From DATLGB01 sp038258425 (lineage in GTDB: Bacteria > Actinomycetota > Thermoleophilia > Solirubrobacterales > Solirubrobacteraceae), in contig JBBSPV010000006.1 of the NCBI GenBank assembly GCA_038258425.1, positions 1 through 64,000 on the forward strand: a stretch of 64,000 nt of DNA, written 5' to 3'. Below, piece after piece: positions 53,395 to 62,205 of the stretch (its first letter is position 1; each line of letters starts with the position of its first letter). The notes beneath the pieces were generated by a model. The model had not been told where the DNA came from and did no database searches. It saw only the letters and a program-made list of their open reading frames with translations. The position numbers and the translations under genes are program-made.

Positions 53395-56178
53395 TCATGT
53401 GACGCGCTCGCCCGACCGCGCATCCGGGAGGCCGCCCAAGCGGTCACGCAAGTCGGCACGCGAGCCGATGTCCAGCTTTCGGTAGGCGCTGGACAGGTGC
53501 ATCTCGACGGTCTTGACGGCCACGAAGAGGGTCCTGGCGATCTCGGCGTTGGAGGCGCCGGACGCGGCCTGGTCGGCGATGCGGCGCTCCGTGGGCGTGA
53601 GTTCGTCCACGCCGGTGCGGATCACCTTGCGGGGGCGCGCGCCGGTCGCCTTGAGCTCCGCCTCCGCCTCGAGAGCCACCGGCCAGGCGTGGCAGGCGCG
53701 TGCCAGCTCGAGCGCTGCGCGCAGCGGAGGACGGGCCTCGGCGCGGCGGTTGGCCCGGCGCAGGGCACTGCCGAGGGCCGTGAGCGCTCCCGCGTGCTCC
53801 AGCCGATCGGGTGTTCGTCGCAACAGCCTCTCGGCCTCGGAGAACCCATCGACCCGGCGGACACCGCGCTCCAGGAGCGCGGCGGCGGAGTACGCCAGCC
53901 CGAGGGCGCGCGGCGTTCCCCACGCACGCGCCCGAACCCCGACGTCGCGCGCCATCTCGCGCGCAGCGCCTTCCTCTCCCAGGATGATGCGGGTCCGAAC
54001 GACGAGCACTCGCACGTCGAGGCCGACTGGGTTCAGGCTGCGTCCGGCGTCGGTCCGGACGAGGGTCTCGAGCAGGTCCTCGAGTCCTTCGCGCGGCGCG
54101 CCCGCAGCGACCCGCAACCGCCCCCGAGCCTCGAGGAGCGGTGTGTACGGTCGGAAGTTCGGAACCGCGCCGGTGAGCCCCGTGCGCTGCAGCGCCGTCT
54201 CGGCGCCGACGAGATCCCCTTGGAGCACGAGCGACAGCATCAGGACGGAGGACATCGCGCCGACCTGCCAACCCCCGAACTCAGCCGCCTCCATCGCCTC
54301 GCGCACGGTGCCCTCCGCCTCGCGGAGGGCACCCTGCTTGAGTCGCACCGCCGTCTCCAACGCCGAGGCCAAGGCGAAGTCCGACGGCGCGCCGCGTCTC
54401 ACCGCCGTCTCGCGCTGCCCGCGAAGCACGCGCGCGGCGACGTCGAGCTCGTCGGCCTGCACGAGGACGACGACCGCCGGGAGGAAGTCCAGCGGGCTCC
54501 TGGTCGCTTCCGTCTCGTCTTGGAGGGCGCGCAGGGCCAGGGGAACCACCACGGCCGCTGGCTCGCCGCGCTCCATCCGGTGGCGGGCGAGCAGACCGAA
54601 GGCGATCCGCTCGAAGGTCGTGGTGCCCGCGCCATGGGTCACGCGTACGAGCCGATCCCTCACGCGGTCCTGCAGCTCGGGCCGCGTCTCGGTGATCATG
54701 GCGCCGAAGGCGAACAACCCGGCCGCCAACTCGGGATCATGCCCACGCACGGCGTCTGCGGCGTCGTCGAGGACAGCCAGCGCCTCACCGGCCTCGTCCC
54801 CCGGCAGCATCGCTCGGACGAGCTCGGGCGCCAGGCGTGCTCGTGCGACGGGATCGATCAGCCTGTCGTGGGCTTCGCGCAGGTGCGCAAGGGCCTCGCC
54901 TCTCCCCAGCGCCAGCTCCGAGGAGCCCAGGGCGGCCAGCAGCTCAGCCCGAGCCGATTCGTCGAGTGGCTCCCGCAGCGCGCGTTCGAGATAGCCGACA
55001 GCGACCGTGGTCGCGCCGAGGCCGCGAGCGCTTCGCGCCGCCGCGGCGAGGACGCGCGCCGCGCCCTCGACGGCACCCGGCTCGGCGTTGAGCAGGTGGG
55101 CGGCGACGCGCCGGTGATCGACGCCCTCGTCCGCGAGCAGGCGGCCGGCGCGCTCGTGCAGCCACGCGCGATGCCCCGGAGTCAGCGAACGTGAAACCGC
55201 CGCACCGATGAGCGGATGCACGAAGCGCAGAGGCCGCTCATCGAGGAGGATCGCGGCCCTTGCCAGCTCGTCGGCTGCTTCCTCGCCATCGGCGAGGTCG
55301 ACCTGCGCGACCGCCGCGGCAAGTCGCAGCTCGCACCCGTCCTGCAGAATGGCGGCCGCGTGGGCGACCGCCACCGCCTTGGCCGATACGCCCCGCAGCC
55401 GGCCCTCGACGGCCGCGGTGACCCGTGGAGCGTCGAGCTGCCCGACGACACTCGCCGCCCCGGCGCTCGGCGACAGGCCGCGGCCGGCCGCTTCGCGGAG
55501 CGTCTCGGCGAGCAAGAACGGGTTGCCACCGGTCGACTCGTGACAGGCCTGGCAGAAGGCGACGTCGGCGTCACCGAGCGTTGCGCCCACCAACTCGACG
55601 ACCGCGCCCTTGCTGAGTGGGCCCGGCCGCAGGACCCGCGCTTCGTTGCGAAGCGTCACCAGCGTCTCCTCGGACCCGCCCCGTGCCGCAACGACGACCG
55701 CGATGGCCAGCCCGTCGAGCCGACGGGCGAGGAAGTCGACGAAGCGCAGCGAGGGCTCGTCGGCCCAGTGGGCGTCGTCGACGAGCAGGCACAGCGGTTG
55801 GACGTCGGCAAGCTGCACGGACAGCCAATAGAGGCCGTGACACGCGGCCAGCTCATCCGTCGGGGCTGGAGCCTGCGCGCCGGCCGACGGCGTGAGGTGA
55901 CGCACCGGCCACGCGCCGGCCGCCACACGGTCGAACAGCTGATCGGAGACGCCGAACGTGAACGCCTGCTCGAGAGGCGTCCCCCGTGCCCGTAGTACCC
56001 GCATCCCACGCTCCGCCGCGCCGGCGGCGACGGCAGCCAGGAGACTGCTCTTCCCGATCCCCGCAGCGCCCTCGACGAGCACCGCCCCTCCACACTTGGC
56101 CGCCGCGCGGTCGAGCACCACGCCGAGCGCGTCAAGTTCGGCGAAGCGCTCGAGCAGCGGTACGGGATCGTCAGCCAC
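53395..56178 (-). CDS. LuxR-family ATP-dependent (LAL) transcriptional regulator
   Basis: 927 residues. N-terminal AAA/STAND ATPase module: Walker A EGAAGIGKSSLL near 37-48, Walker B CLLVDDAHWADEPSL near 130-144 and a conserved RPGPLSKGAVVEL sensor-like segment. A long central region (about 270-850) is helical and TPR-like, with many Ala/Glu/Arg residues. The C-terminal 65 residues are the LuxR/GerE helix-turn-helix: LTPTERRIADQAASGASNAEIARTL and VKTVEMHLSSAYRKLDI. LAL regulators often act on sugar or secondary-metabolite genes. It diverges from a SnoaL-like gene. Confidence 0.95.
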   Translation of the reverse strand: MADDPVPLLERFAELDALGVVLDRAAAKCGGAVLVEGAAGIGKSSLLAAVAAGAAERGMRVLRARGTPLEQAFTFGVSDQLFDRVAAGAWPVRHLTPSAGAQAPAPTDELAACHGLYWLSVQLADVQPLCLLVDDAHWADEPSLRFVDFLARRLDGLAIAVVVAARGGSEETLVTLRNEARVLRPGPLSKGAVVELVGATLGDADVAFCQACHESTGGNPFLLAETLREAAGRGLSPSAGAASVVGQLDAPRVTAAVEGRLRGVSAKAVAVAHAAAILQDGCELRLAAAVAQVDLADGEEAADELARAAILLDERPLRFVHPLIGAAVSRSLTPGHRAWLHERAGRLLADEGVDHRRVAAHLLNAEPGAVEGAARVLAAAARSARGLGATTVAVGYLERALREPLDESARAELLAALGSSELALGRGEALAHLREAHDRLIDPVARARLAPELVRAMLPGDEAGEALAVLDDAADAVRGHDPELAAGLFAFGAMITETRPELQDRVRDRLVRVTHGAGTTTFERIAFGLLARHRMERGEPAAVVVPLALRALQDETEATRSPLDFLPAVVVLVQADELDVAARVLRGQRETAVRRGAPSDFALASALETAVRLKQGALREAEGTVREAMEAAEFGGWQVGAMSSVLMLSLVLQGDLVGAETALQRTGLTGAVPNFRPYTPLLEARGRLRVAAGAPREGLEDLLETLVRTDAGRSLNPVGLDVRVLVVRTRIILGEEGAAREMARDVGVRARAWGTPRALGLAYSAAALLERGVRRVDGFSEAERLLRRTPDRLEHAGALTALGSALRRANRRAEARPPLRAALELARACHAWPVALEAEAELKATGARPRKVIRTGVDELTPTERRIADQAASGASNAEIARTLFVAVKTVEMHLSSAYRKLDIGSRADLRDRLGGLPDARSGERVT

Positions 56179-56304
56179 GCTTCGAGGCCGACTCTAAGTC
56201 CATCCGCCGACGAGCGCCACTCCGTGCGAGTCGGCGTCGGAGCCCGTCATGTCCAGGGTCGTCCCCGTAGCGGAACTCCGGGCTCGACGCTCAAGGTTCA
56301 GGGC

Positions 56305-56751
56305 ATGCTCGAAGACTACGCACGACAAGAACCGCAGACCGTCGTCGACGAAGGAGAGCGCCTGGTGCTGCGCCTGTTCGAGGCGATGAGCAGCGGCGGT
56401 GACCTGGACGTCCTCGACGAGATCGTGGCGGCCGACTACGTCAATCACGAGGCGAGCCACGATCGGCCACCCGGCCCCGAGGGAGCTCGCCAGACCGCTC
56501 GCTGGTTGCGCGAAGGCTTCTCGGATCTGCGCTTCGACATCGCCGATCTCATCGCGGACAGCGACCGCGTCGTCGCCCGCCTCTTCATGCGGGGCACGCA
56601 CGACGGGCCCTTCAAGGACATCTCGGCTACCGGCAGCGTGGTGTCCGTCCAGCACATACACGTCTTCCGCGTCGCGCACGGTCGGATCGCCGAACACTGG
56701 GCGTGTCGTGACGACGTCGGGGCGATGCGCCAGCTCGGCGTGCTCCCTTGA
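56305..56751 (+). CDS. SnoaL-like polyketide-cyclase-fold protein
   Basis: 148 residues from ATG 56305. The sequence LFEAMSSGGDLDVLDEIVAADYVNHEASHDRPPGPEGARQ and SVQHIHVFRVAHGRIAEHW follow the SnoaL/ester-cyclase family, small NTF2-fold proteins that catalyse ring closure or hydrolysis, or merely bind ligands. It diverges from the LAL regulator 127 bases away, so it could be a target of it. Not enough context for a pathway. Confidence 0.88.
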   Translation: MLEDYARQEPQTVVDEGERLVLRLFEAMSSGGDLDVLDEIVAADYVNHEASHDRPPGPEGARQTARWLREGFSDLRFDIADLIADSDRVVARLFMRGTHDGPFKDISATGSVVSVQHIHVFRVAHGRIAEHWACRDDVGAMRQLGVLP

Positions 56752-56788
56752 GCCGACCGTGGTCAACCGCCAACCGAGGAGGAGCACC

Positions 56789-57304
56789 ATGAAACGCGTC
56801 ATCCGACCTACCGTCGCCATCCTCGCCGTACTCCCTGCCGCCGCGGCCGCATCGCCGGCGGCGCACACGACCGGCGGCAAGGCGAAGCCGTTCCGGGCGG
56901 CCTTCACGGAAACCGTCCTCACCCGGACGGCAGACTGCACGGTCGAGCCGCTGATCTGCCAGGCCGTGGCCGGCGGGACCGGTTCCGTGCAGCACTACGG
57001 CTCCGCGAAGGAGACCGCCGGGATCACGCAGGATCGCGGCGTCACCCCATGCGGAGCCGGGAGTGACAGCGAGGCCTACACCCGGCGCATCACAACCGAC
57101 CGCGGCGTTCTCGCTATGCGTGCCGGCGGGCGGAAGTGTCCGGTGTCCGGCGGCTACGTCGTTCGCGCCCGATACCGGGTGGACGGCGCGGCCAGCACCG
57201 GCGTCTTCGCCGGCGCGCGCGGTTCCGGCGTCGACACGGTCGAGGTGCCTGCGGGCAAAGTCGTCATCCGGGGTTGGCTCAGGCTTCGTTGCGCCCGGGC
57301 ATGA
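56789..57304 (+). CDS. Secreted hypothetical protein
   Basis: 171 residues with a strong GAGGAGGAGC ribosome-binding sequence before ATG 56789. A signal peptide (KRVIRPTVAILAVLPAAAAA) is followed by a beta-rich, Gly-rich domain with five Cys (near residues 50, 57, 88, 116 and 168), likely disulfide-linked. No catalytic motif was recognised; an allene-oxide-cyclase-like or lipocalin-like barrel is possible. Follows the SnoaL-like gene by 37 bases, so probably co-transcribed. Confidence 0.8.
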   Translation: MKRVIRPTVAILAVLPAAAAASPAAHTTGGKAKPFRAAFTETVLTRTADCTVEPLICQAVAGGTGSVQHYGSAKETAGITQDRGVTPCGAGSDSEAYTRRITTDRGVLAMRAGGRKCPVSGGYVVRARYRVDGAASTGVFAGARGSGVDTVEVPAGKVVIRGWLRLRCARA

Positions 57305-57335
57305 GGCCGTGACGCTGTCGAGCGGCCACTTGCCG

Positions 57336-57510
57336 ATGAAGTGGTCGCCCTACCGGATCATCTCGGCGGAGAAGGCCCGCATCCCGGTCTCCTGGCCGTG
57401 CTCGGTGCTCGGCGTATCCTCGTCGGGCTACCACGACTGGCCAGGCGTGCCCCGCCGGATCGGGCGCGCGACGCCGACCTCTCCGGCCTGGCACGCGCCG
57501 GGCAGGCTGC
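57336..57510 (+). pseudogene. IS3-family transposase (OrfB) remnant
   Basis: The frame beginning at ATG 57336 encodes KWSPYRIISAEKARIP, then SWPCSVLGVSSSGYHDWPG, a match to the start of IS3-family OrfB transposases (YRFIAAE ... CRVLGVSRSGYYAW). The conserved RPPS.RARDA.L continuation follows in another frame (APPDRARDADLSGLARA), so a frameshift lies near 57445. About 170 bases are recognisable and the DDE catalytic core is absent. This is an old partial insertion, and it adjoins the truncated flavoprotein frame on the other strand. Confidence 0.7.
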
Positions 57511-57849
57511 CTCGAGGATGTGGAAGTCGCGTCCCTGGGCGGCGAGATGGTGACCGATGGCGAGGCCGGCCTGGCCGCCGCCGATGACGATGACGTCGTG
57601 GTGGGTCACGGGGATCATGACCTTTCGGATCGGGATGGCGACGGAGCGCTGGGCGACGTACGGTGGGAGCAGCGCAAGCGCCGCCTCTGCGTTCTCGGCT
57701 TCGACGAGCCACCAGATCTCGTGGCCACCGGATAGACACGAGCTGGCGGTCTTGCGGCGCCGCAGCCGGGTGATGTGACCCTTGAACGCTGCGTACGTAG
57801 GCCCGCACTGCTGCGGGCCGTGGCGGTTGTGCAGCAGGAAGCGCTTCAC
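57358..57849 (-). pseudogene. Small DUF3303-like protein fused in frame to the first ~35 residues of a flavin oxidoreductase
   Basis: 163 codons from GTG 57849. Residues 1-78 (KRFLLHNRHGPQQCGPTYAAFKGH, SGGHEIWWLVEAENAEAALALLPPYVA) match a small actinobacterial protein that usually ends at about this length. Then, without a stop, comes VTHHDVIVIGGGQAGLAIGHHLAAQG, the FAD-binding start of an FMO-type oxidoreductase, which breaks off at HILEAA and runs into non-homologous sequence overlapping the IS3 remnant. The junction reads ATCCCCGTGACC; one base fewer would give a TGA stop overlapping a GTG start, so a single-base insertion may have joined two genes. GTG overlaps the metal ATPase stop by 4 bases. 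Confidence 0.65.
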
Positions 57850-58732
57850 CGGCCGGCTCCGAACCGCCGCAGTCGCAGCGCGTTGCCGACGACGCTGAGG
57901 CTCGAGAACGCCATCGCCGCGGACGTGATTACCGGGTTGAGGAGGCCGATCGCCGCCAGCGGCAGAGCGGCGATGTTGTAGCCGAACGCCCAGCCGAGGT
58001 TCTGTCTGATCGTGCGCAGGGTCGCCCGCGAGAGCCGGATCGCGGCGGCGGCGGCGCGAATGTCGCCGCTGACGAGCGTGAGGTCGGAGGCCTCGATGGC
58101 GACGTCGGCGCCGGTACCGATCGAGAGGCCGAGGTCGGCCTGGGCGAGCGCGGGTGCGTCGTTGACCCGTCGCCGGCCATCGCGACGACGCGCCCGGCGG
58201 CCTGCAGGCCACGCACCACGTCGGCCTTCTGGGAGGGCAACACCTCGGCGATCACCTCGTCGATGCCGACCTCGGCCGCGACGGCCCGGGCGGTCGAGCT
58301 CGGTGGATAGGTGCATCGCCCAGTCGGCGAGCAGGGACGGGCGCCCGACCACGACCGCGTGGCCGTCGACGATGCCGGTGACGCCGAGCCCTCGTGGTTG
58401 GCGAACGTCTCAACCGTCCGCAGAGCGCCCGCCTCGCGGGCGGCGGCGACGATCGCCTGGGCGATCGGATGCTCGGAACCGTCCTCGAGCGCGCCGGCCA
58501 GACGCAGCGCCTCGTCGCGGTCGATGCCGTCGGCGGCGACAACCTCGACGAGCGCCATCTTGCCGGTGGTGACGGTGCCCGTCTTGTCGAGCACGATCGT
58601 GTCGATGCGACGGGTGGACTCGAGGATCTCCGGGCCCTTGATCAGCAGCCCGAGCTGCGCGCCGCGGCCGGCGCCGACCATCAGCGCGGTCGGAGTGGCG
58701 AGTCCGAGCGCGCACGGGCAGGTCTTGGCCGC
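57846..58732 (-). pseudogene. Decayed P1B-type heavy-metal ATPase
   Basis: The visible part begins at the metal-binding TCPCALGLATPTALMVG motif and goes on through the phosphorylation motif DKTGTVT, SEHPIAQAI, and, in another frame, GVTGIVDGHAVVVGRPSLLADW. A ~40-residue stretch that normally follows (including the TGDN motif) is missing, and the frame returns at RAVAAEVGIDEVIAEVLP. After VVAMAGDG another one-base shift is needed to read VNDAPALAQADLGL ... to the end AMAFSSLSVVGNALRLRRF. The N-terminal metal-binding, membrane and A domains are absent. So it has a truncation, an internal deletion and two frameshifts; a CopA/CtpV-like copper or silver exporter is the likely ancestor. Confidence 0.85.
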
Positions 58733-59082
58733 CGTCCCTTGCGCCGGACCGCAGCCGCCGCACTCTGACCTGCGCGCCGAAGCTCGCGGCCGGCACGCCA
58801 GCCGAGGGCGCGCACGACCGTCGGCAACGACCTCTTCGTGGCGACCGCCGGCGGCGGGACACTCAAGGGGGAGGCGAGCCTCACACTTCTCCCCCGAGCC
58901 CGCGTTGTGGAGGTACGGGGACGGCTATGGGGCGCGGCTCGACCTTTGCTCGTGATCCGCGTCCCGCGGCCGTGAGGCTCGCCTCACGCCGGCCGGCACG
59001 CCGCCGATGCCACGTCTCCTCCGCCACCCAAGCCTGAAGACCGCGCGCGAGAGGCTTGCTGTAGCGATCGGACGTACGTGCC
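58733..59082. other. Intergenic region with a long-range inverted repeat
   Basis: 350 bases without a gene. GAGGCGAGCCTCAC at 58871-58884 and GTGAGGCTCGCCTC at 58973-58986 are perfect inverted repeats 88 bases apart; each is itself almost palindromic. The stretch upstream of the ATPase fragment (58733-58870) has no homology to the missing part of that gene, so it marks a rearrangement end. Possible remnant ends of a mobile element or a regulatory site. Confidence 0.5.
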
Positions 59083-60441
59083 CTAAGCGTCATCGGCATG
59101 CTTTCCCGCGGCTGTCTCCAGGTCCACCAACTCGCCGTAGTTCCACCTGCCCGCCCTGGTCACTCGCTGGCCGCCGGGCATGACGTCAGCGGCGGTGCCG
59201 ACGCGGCTGCTGAGATAGGGGGCCAGGAACCGTCCGCAGAGCTTGGTCGGCGGCGACCACAGTGGGCGGTCGGAGACGAGGCCGTCGTCCACTGTCTTGC
59301 CGCTGATGTCGGCGCGCATGTAGCGGGGTCGAGTCCCCGTGAGCAGAGTCCCCCGGAGGACGGGGCGGAAGGGCTGGGGCTCGAGGTCCGCCCCCACCGA
59401 CGCCGCGATCGCCTCGGCCACGGCATCCGCCTGCTGGGCGGCGATGCCTCCCTGCTTGACGGGGAAGGTGGTCACATCGCCTGCCGCGTAGACGTCGTCC
59501 TGGCCCACGACACGGCCGTGCACGTCGGTCTGCACGAAACCGCCACTTCCGCACGGGATACCGCGCAGCCTGGGTCCGGCGAGCCGCGGGACGGTGACGA
59601 TTCGCTCGGCGGGCATTCCCCCACGCCCGGGCTCGATGTCGAGCCAGCCCTCGCGGCCGGGGACGCCGCGGCTGTCGAGCACCAGAGCGACGCCGGCCTG
59701 CTCGAGCAGACCCCGAACCTCGGCACTGGCGGCCGAGCCGTAGATGGCGAGCGGCGCGGCCTCTGGGGTGATCAGGCTGAGTTGGGACGCCGGGCAGGCA
59801 CTCGCGGTGAGCAGCGCGAGATCGTAGAGCGGCGAGGGCCACATCGGCCCGTCCGGCACCACGAAGGCGACGCTGTTGAAGCGGCCGTCGCGGAGCTGAT
59901 GGACCAGGAGCCGCATGCCGGATGTGTCGTCGCCGCCGTGGTAGGTGACGACGCTACGCATCCGCCACTCGCGATCAGGGCGTGCCCCGATGGCCACGAC
60001 GACGATGTCGTACGTGATGGCGTTGCCCTGTCGGGTGATGACCTCGTGCGCCGCAGGATCGATCCGATCGACGACGCCCTGATGCCAGTGTGCCTCGAAC
60101 TCGTCCGCGACGTCAGCCAGACGGATTCCTCGCACACGCTGGGGGTCGAACGGCGCCTGAGCGGACATCGCGCGATTGACGAAGGACCGGTCGGGGCTGA
60201 CGAGCGTGATGTCCACCCGATCGCCGGCAAGCGCACGGAGCGCGAGCAGTGTCTCGAAGCCGGCGACGCCTCCTCCGGCGATCACCACGTGCGGCCGGCG
60301 AGGCGTCACCGTGGCGTACGCAACGAGGCCCGGATCGGGCGCGTCACCCATGCCAGGGTGCACGGGGCCGACGCCGCCGCCCTCGTTCAGCCAGCGCTCG
60401 ACGGCGACCCGGTCCTGCGGCGCAGACGCGGGCGCCGTCAT
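59083..60441 (-). CDS. SQR/NDH-2-like FAD-dependent oxidoreductase
   Basis: 452 residues. After a 50-residue N-terminal extension come PHVVIAGGGVAGFETLLALRAL (FAD site near 50-71), YDIVVVAIGARPDREWRM and, later, DVYAAGDVTTFPVKQGGIAAQQADAVAEAIA near 345, the pyridine-nucleotide-disulfide reductase pattern of sulfide:quinone oxidoreductases and type II NADH dehydrogenases. The Cys residues used in catalytic disulfide SQRs are not evident. Probably transfers electrons to quinone or a similar acceptor. Last gene of a sigma/anti-sigma-headed cluster; it overlaps the membrane-protein gene by 4 bases. Confidence 0.85.
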   Translation of the reverse strand: MTAPASAPQDRVAVERWLNEGGGVGPVHPGMGDAPDPGLVAYATVTPRRPHVVIAGGGVAGFETLLALRALAGDRVDITLVSPDRSFVNRAMSAQAPFDPQRVRGIRLADVADEFEAHWHQGVVDRIDPAAHEVITRQGNAITYDIVVVAIGARPDREWRMRSVVTYHGGDDTSGMRLLVHQLRDGRFNSVAFVVPDGPMWPSPLYDLALLTASACPASQLSLITPEAAPLAIYGSAASAEVRGLLEQAGVALVLDSRGVPGREGWLDIEPGRGGMPAERIVTVPRLAGPRLRGIPCGSGGFVQTDVHGRVVGQDDVYAAGDVTTFPVKQGGIAAQQADAVAEAIAASVGADLEPQPFRPVLRGTLLTGTRPRYMRADISGKTVDDGLVSDRPLWSPPTKLCGRFLAPYLSSRVGTAADVMPGGQRVTRAGRWNYGELVDLETAAGKHADDA

Positions 60442-60821
60442 CGCTCACCGTCGTCATCGAGCAGGCGCAGGATGTCAGCGAATATCGCGCTCGCCGCCAC
60501 CAGGTCGACGACCATCGCCAACCCGAGCAGCCACCACGCGTCGACGATCCCGACTGCGGCGATGGCGACGACCATGACCAGAGTCGCGACAACGAAGAGC
60601 AGGAGAAGGCTGTCCCCTCCGTCCTGCGGAGAGCCTCGGTGCACGAGCGCCTGCGACCTTTGGCCGCGCTGCGCCGGCGCCGCACGGTGATGCTCACGTC
60701 CCCTCGCGCTGGGATGGGTTGCGGCGGTCGAGGTCGCCGCGGCTCGGATGCGTCGTGCCAGGACAGGTTCCGACGAAGGGACTGGCTTGGGCTCGACGAC
60801 CACGGTGACCACCTCGAACAC
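60438..60821 (-). CDS. Small two-helix membrane protein
   Basis: 127 residues from GTG 60821. An N-terminal Pro/Arg/His-rich ~70-residue region, possibly disordered and cytoplasmic, precedes two hydrophobic helices (SLLLLFVVATLVMVVAIAAVG and WWLLGLAMVVDLVAASAIFA) and a short acidic tail. Family not recognised. It overlaps the flavoprotein gene downstream by 4 bases, so it may anchor that enzyme to the membrane; this is a guess from position. Confidence 0.65.
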   Translation of the reverse strand: MFEVVTVVVEPKPVPSSEPVLARRIRAAATSTAATHPSARGREHHRAAPAQRGQRSQALVHRGSPQDGGDSLLLLFVVATLVMVVAIAAVGIVDAWWLLGLAMVVDLVAASAIFADILRLLDDDGER

Positions 60822-60864
60822 GTAGTTCTTATAGTTGTCCTGTGTAAATTAGCAGGTCGAGGGT

Positions 60865-61092
60865 TCAGCGAGGTTCCAACGGGGCGAGGATGCGGACCGC
60901 GAGCTCGGGTGCGCAGCCTCGGTCGACGAGCTTGAGCAGCTCATGGAGGTCGACGTCGACGTCGCGTGCCAGCCGCTCAGCGAGCCGAGCGCTGAAGCCG
61001 GCCTGTCGCAGCACCGTCGAGCGCCATCCCAGAACGTCGCCGCTGACCTCCCGACGCGGCCTTCGTCGCAGATCTGAGTCGCCGGAGGCCAT
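60865..61092 (-). CDS. Small helical hypothetical protein
   Basis: 75 residues from ATG 61092. The C-terminal 45 residues (RQAGFSARLAERLARDVDV and DLHELLKLVDRGCAPELAVRIL, read as two segments) form helix-turn-helix-like pairs resembling a family of short actinobacterial proteins that carry this WR..LR.AGF.. pattern, often near stress genes. No function known. The start is uncertain because no strong Shine-Dalgarno sequence is present. It lies 73 bases after the anti-sigma gene and 43 bases before the membrane-protein gene. Confidence 0.6.
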   Translation of the reverse strand: MASGDSDLRRRPRREVSGDVLGWRSTVLRQAGFSARLAERLARDVDVDLHELLKLVDRGCAPELAVRILAPLEPR

Positions 61093-61165
61093 GTTGAAGT
61101 TGGTGTCGCGCCCATGACCGTCCTTACCTCGCGTCGAACGGGCCTGACCGACGCCCTCGCGTGCC

Positions 61166-61402
61166 TCAGGCCACGTCGGCTTGCGCGACGAAGTCGCGAA
61201 GGCTCTCGTGGTCCTCGCGACACGCCGGGCAGCCTTGGAGGTGCTCGCGCAGCCCTGGCAGGCGGCCGTCGGCGTCCTCGGCCGCAAGCTCGAGCTCGAC
61301 GTACTCGTCGAGAAGCTCGAAGCACTCCTCGCAGGTGACTTCCGGCCCGGCAGGGCCAAGCAAGCGGTCGATCAGCTCTCGAGGTCGCGGGTCCGCGCTC
61401 AT
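61166..61402 (-). CDS. Zinc-finger (ZAS-type) anti-sigma factor
   Basis: 78 residues. The motif HLQGCPACREDHE near 53-65 with the upstream CEECFELLDEYVELEL matches the HxxxCxxC zinc-binding anti-sigma domain (zf-HC2) that binds ECF sigma factors and often responds to thiol oxidation. Its ATG overlaps the stop codon of the sigma gene by 4 bases (ATGA), as expected for a sigma/anti-sigma pair. No transmembrane helix, so it is a soluble type. Confidence 0.85.
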   Translation of the reverse strand: MSADPRPRELIDRLLGPAGPEVTCEECFELLDEYVELELAAEDADGRLPGLREHLQGCPACREDHESLRDFVAQADVA

Positions 61403-62094
61403 GGTCGGGCCTCCCTGTCGCGATCAGCTATCGGATGGCCTGCCTCGGCCAGCGTGGCACGCACTGTCTTGCGCGCGTCGTGCAAGCTCTTGTACAGCGC
61501 TCCGCGGGTCGTCGCCAGGCGTTCGGAGAGCACGTCGATCGGAACCCCGTTGAGCGCGAGCGCCACGAAGACCTCACGCTGATGCGGAGTCAGCACCGCC
61601 GCCATGGCGTCGCGTATCGCCCCCAGCAGCTCGCGGCTCTCGAGCGCCTCGTGAGCCGAGGGTCCCGAGTCCGCGAAGGTCGGCCAGACCTCCTCGTCGA
61701 GCATGACCTCTCGACCGTGCCAGGCACGACGCCGAGCTTTCACGCCCGCCTCGAGGAGCACGAACTTGTACGCCCAGGTCGTGAACCGACTCGCCCCGCG
61801 GAAGCTGTCGAGCTTCGCCAGCACGGCGACCAACGCGTCATCGGTCGCCTGGACCGCCAGGTCGTCGAGCTCCTGCCGACTGACGTGGGCCAGCGTGTCC
61901 CGGCGGCGGCCGAGCTCGAAGCGGGCGCCGCGCAGCAGCAGCCCGTGGAGCTCGGCGATCGCTGCGTCTCGCGCCGGCCCGGAGCCGCGCAGCGTGGTCA
62001 ACCACGCCTGGGACTCGTCCGCGGGCACGGCTGAGGCGGCGTTGGCGGGAGCGGGGGGCACCGTCGCCCGAGGATATGCCGTCGCGGAAAGCAT
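61399..62094 (-). CDS. ECF-type RNA polymerase sigma factor
   Basis: 231 residues from ATG 62094; an ATG at 62172 would add a 26-residue non-conserved tail. Region 2 is about 60-130 (ELDDLAVQATDDALVAVLAKLDSFRGASRFTTWAYKFVLLEA, given in parts), region 4 about 165-225 (LTPHQREVFVALALNGVPIDVLSERLATTRGALYKSLHDARKTV). Such sigma factors direct RNA polymerase to stress promoters. It is co-transcribed with its anti-sigma factor and heads a cluster of five co-directional genes down to the SQR-like flavoprotein. Confidence 0.88.
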   Translation of the reverse strand: MLSATAYPRATVPPAPANAASAVPADESQAWLTTLRGSGPARDAAIAELHGLLLRGARFELGRRRDTLAHVSRQELDDLAVQATDDALVAVLAKLDSFRGASRFTTWAYKFVLLEAGVKARRRAWHGREVMLDEEVWPTFADSGPSAHEALESRELLGAIRDAMAAVLTPHQREVFVALALNGVPIDVLSERLATTRGALYKSLHDARKTVRATLAEAGHPIADRDREARP

Positions 62095-62205
62095 CGCTTG
62101 GGGAGTTGGCGATCCCCCCCGGCCGGTTCTTACCTCGCAGGGCGAGAGGCGGGTCACGACATACGACGGCATGGGGATGGGGCGCTACCGGGCGATGACC
62201 AACGA

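Noticed and set aside
57063..57587. A 174-codon open frame covering the end of the secreted protein and the IS3 remnant
   Set aside because: The first part is an out-of-frame overlap with the secreted protein gene; only the portion from 57336 resembles a protein (IS3 OrfB).
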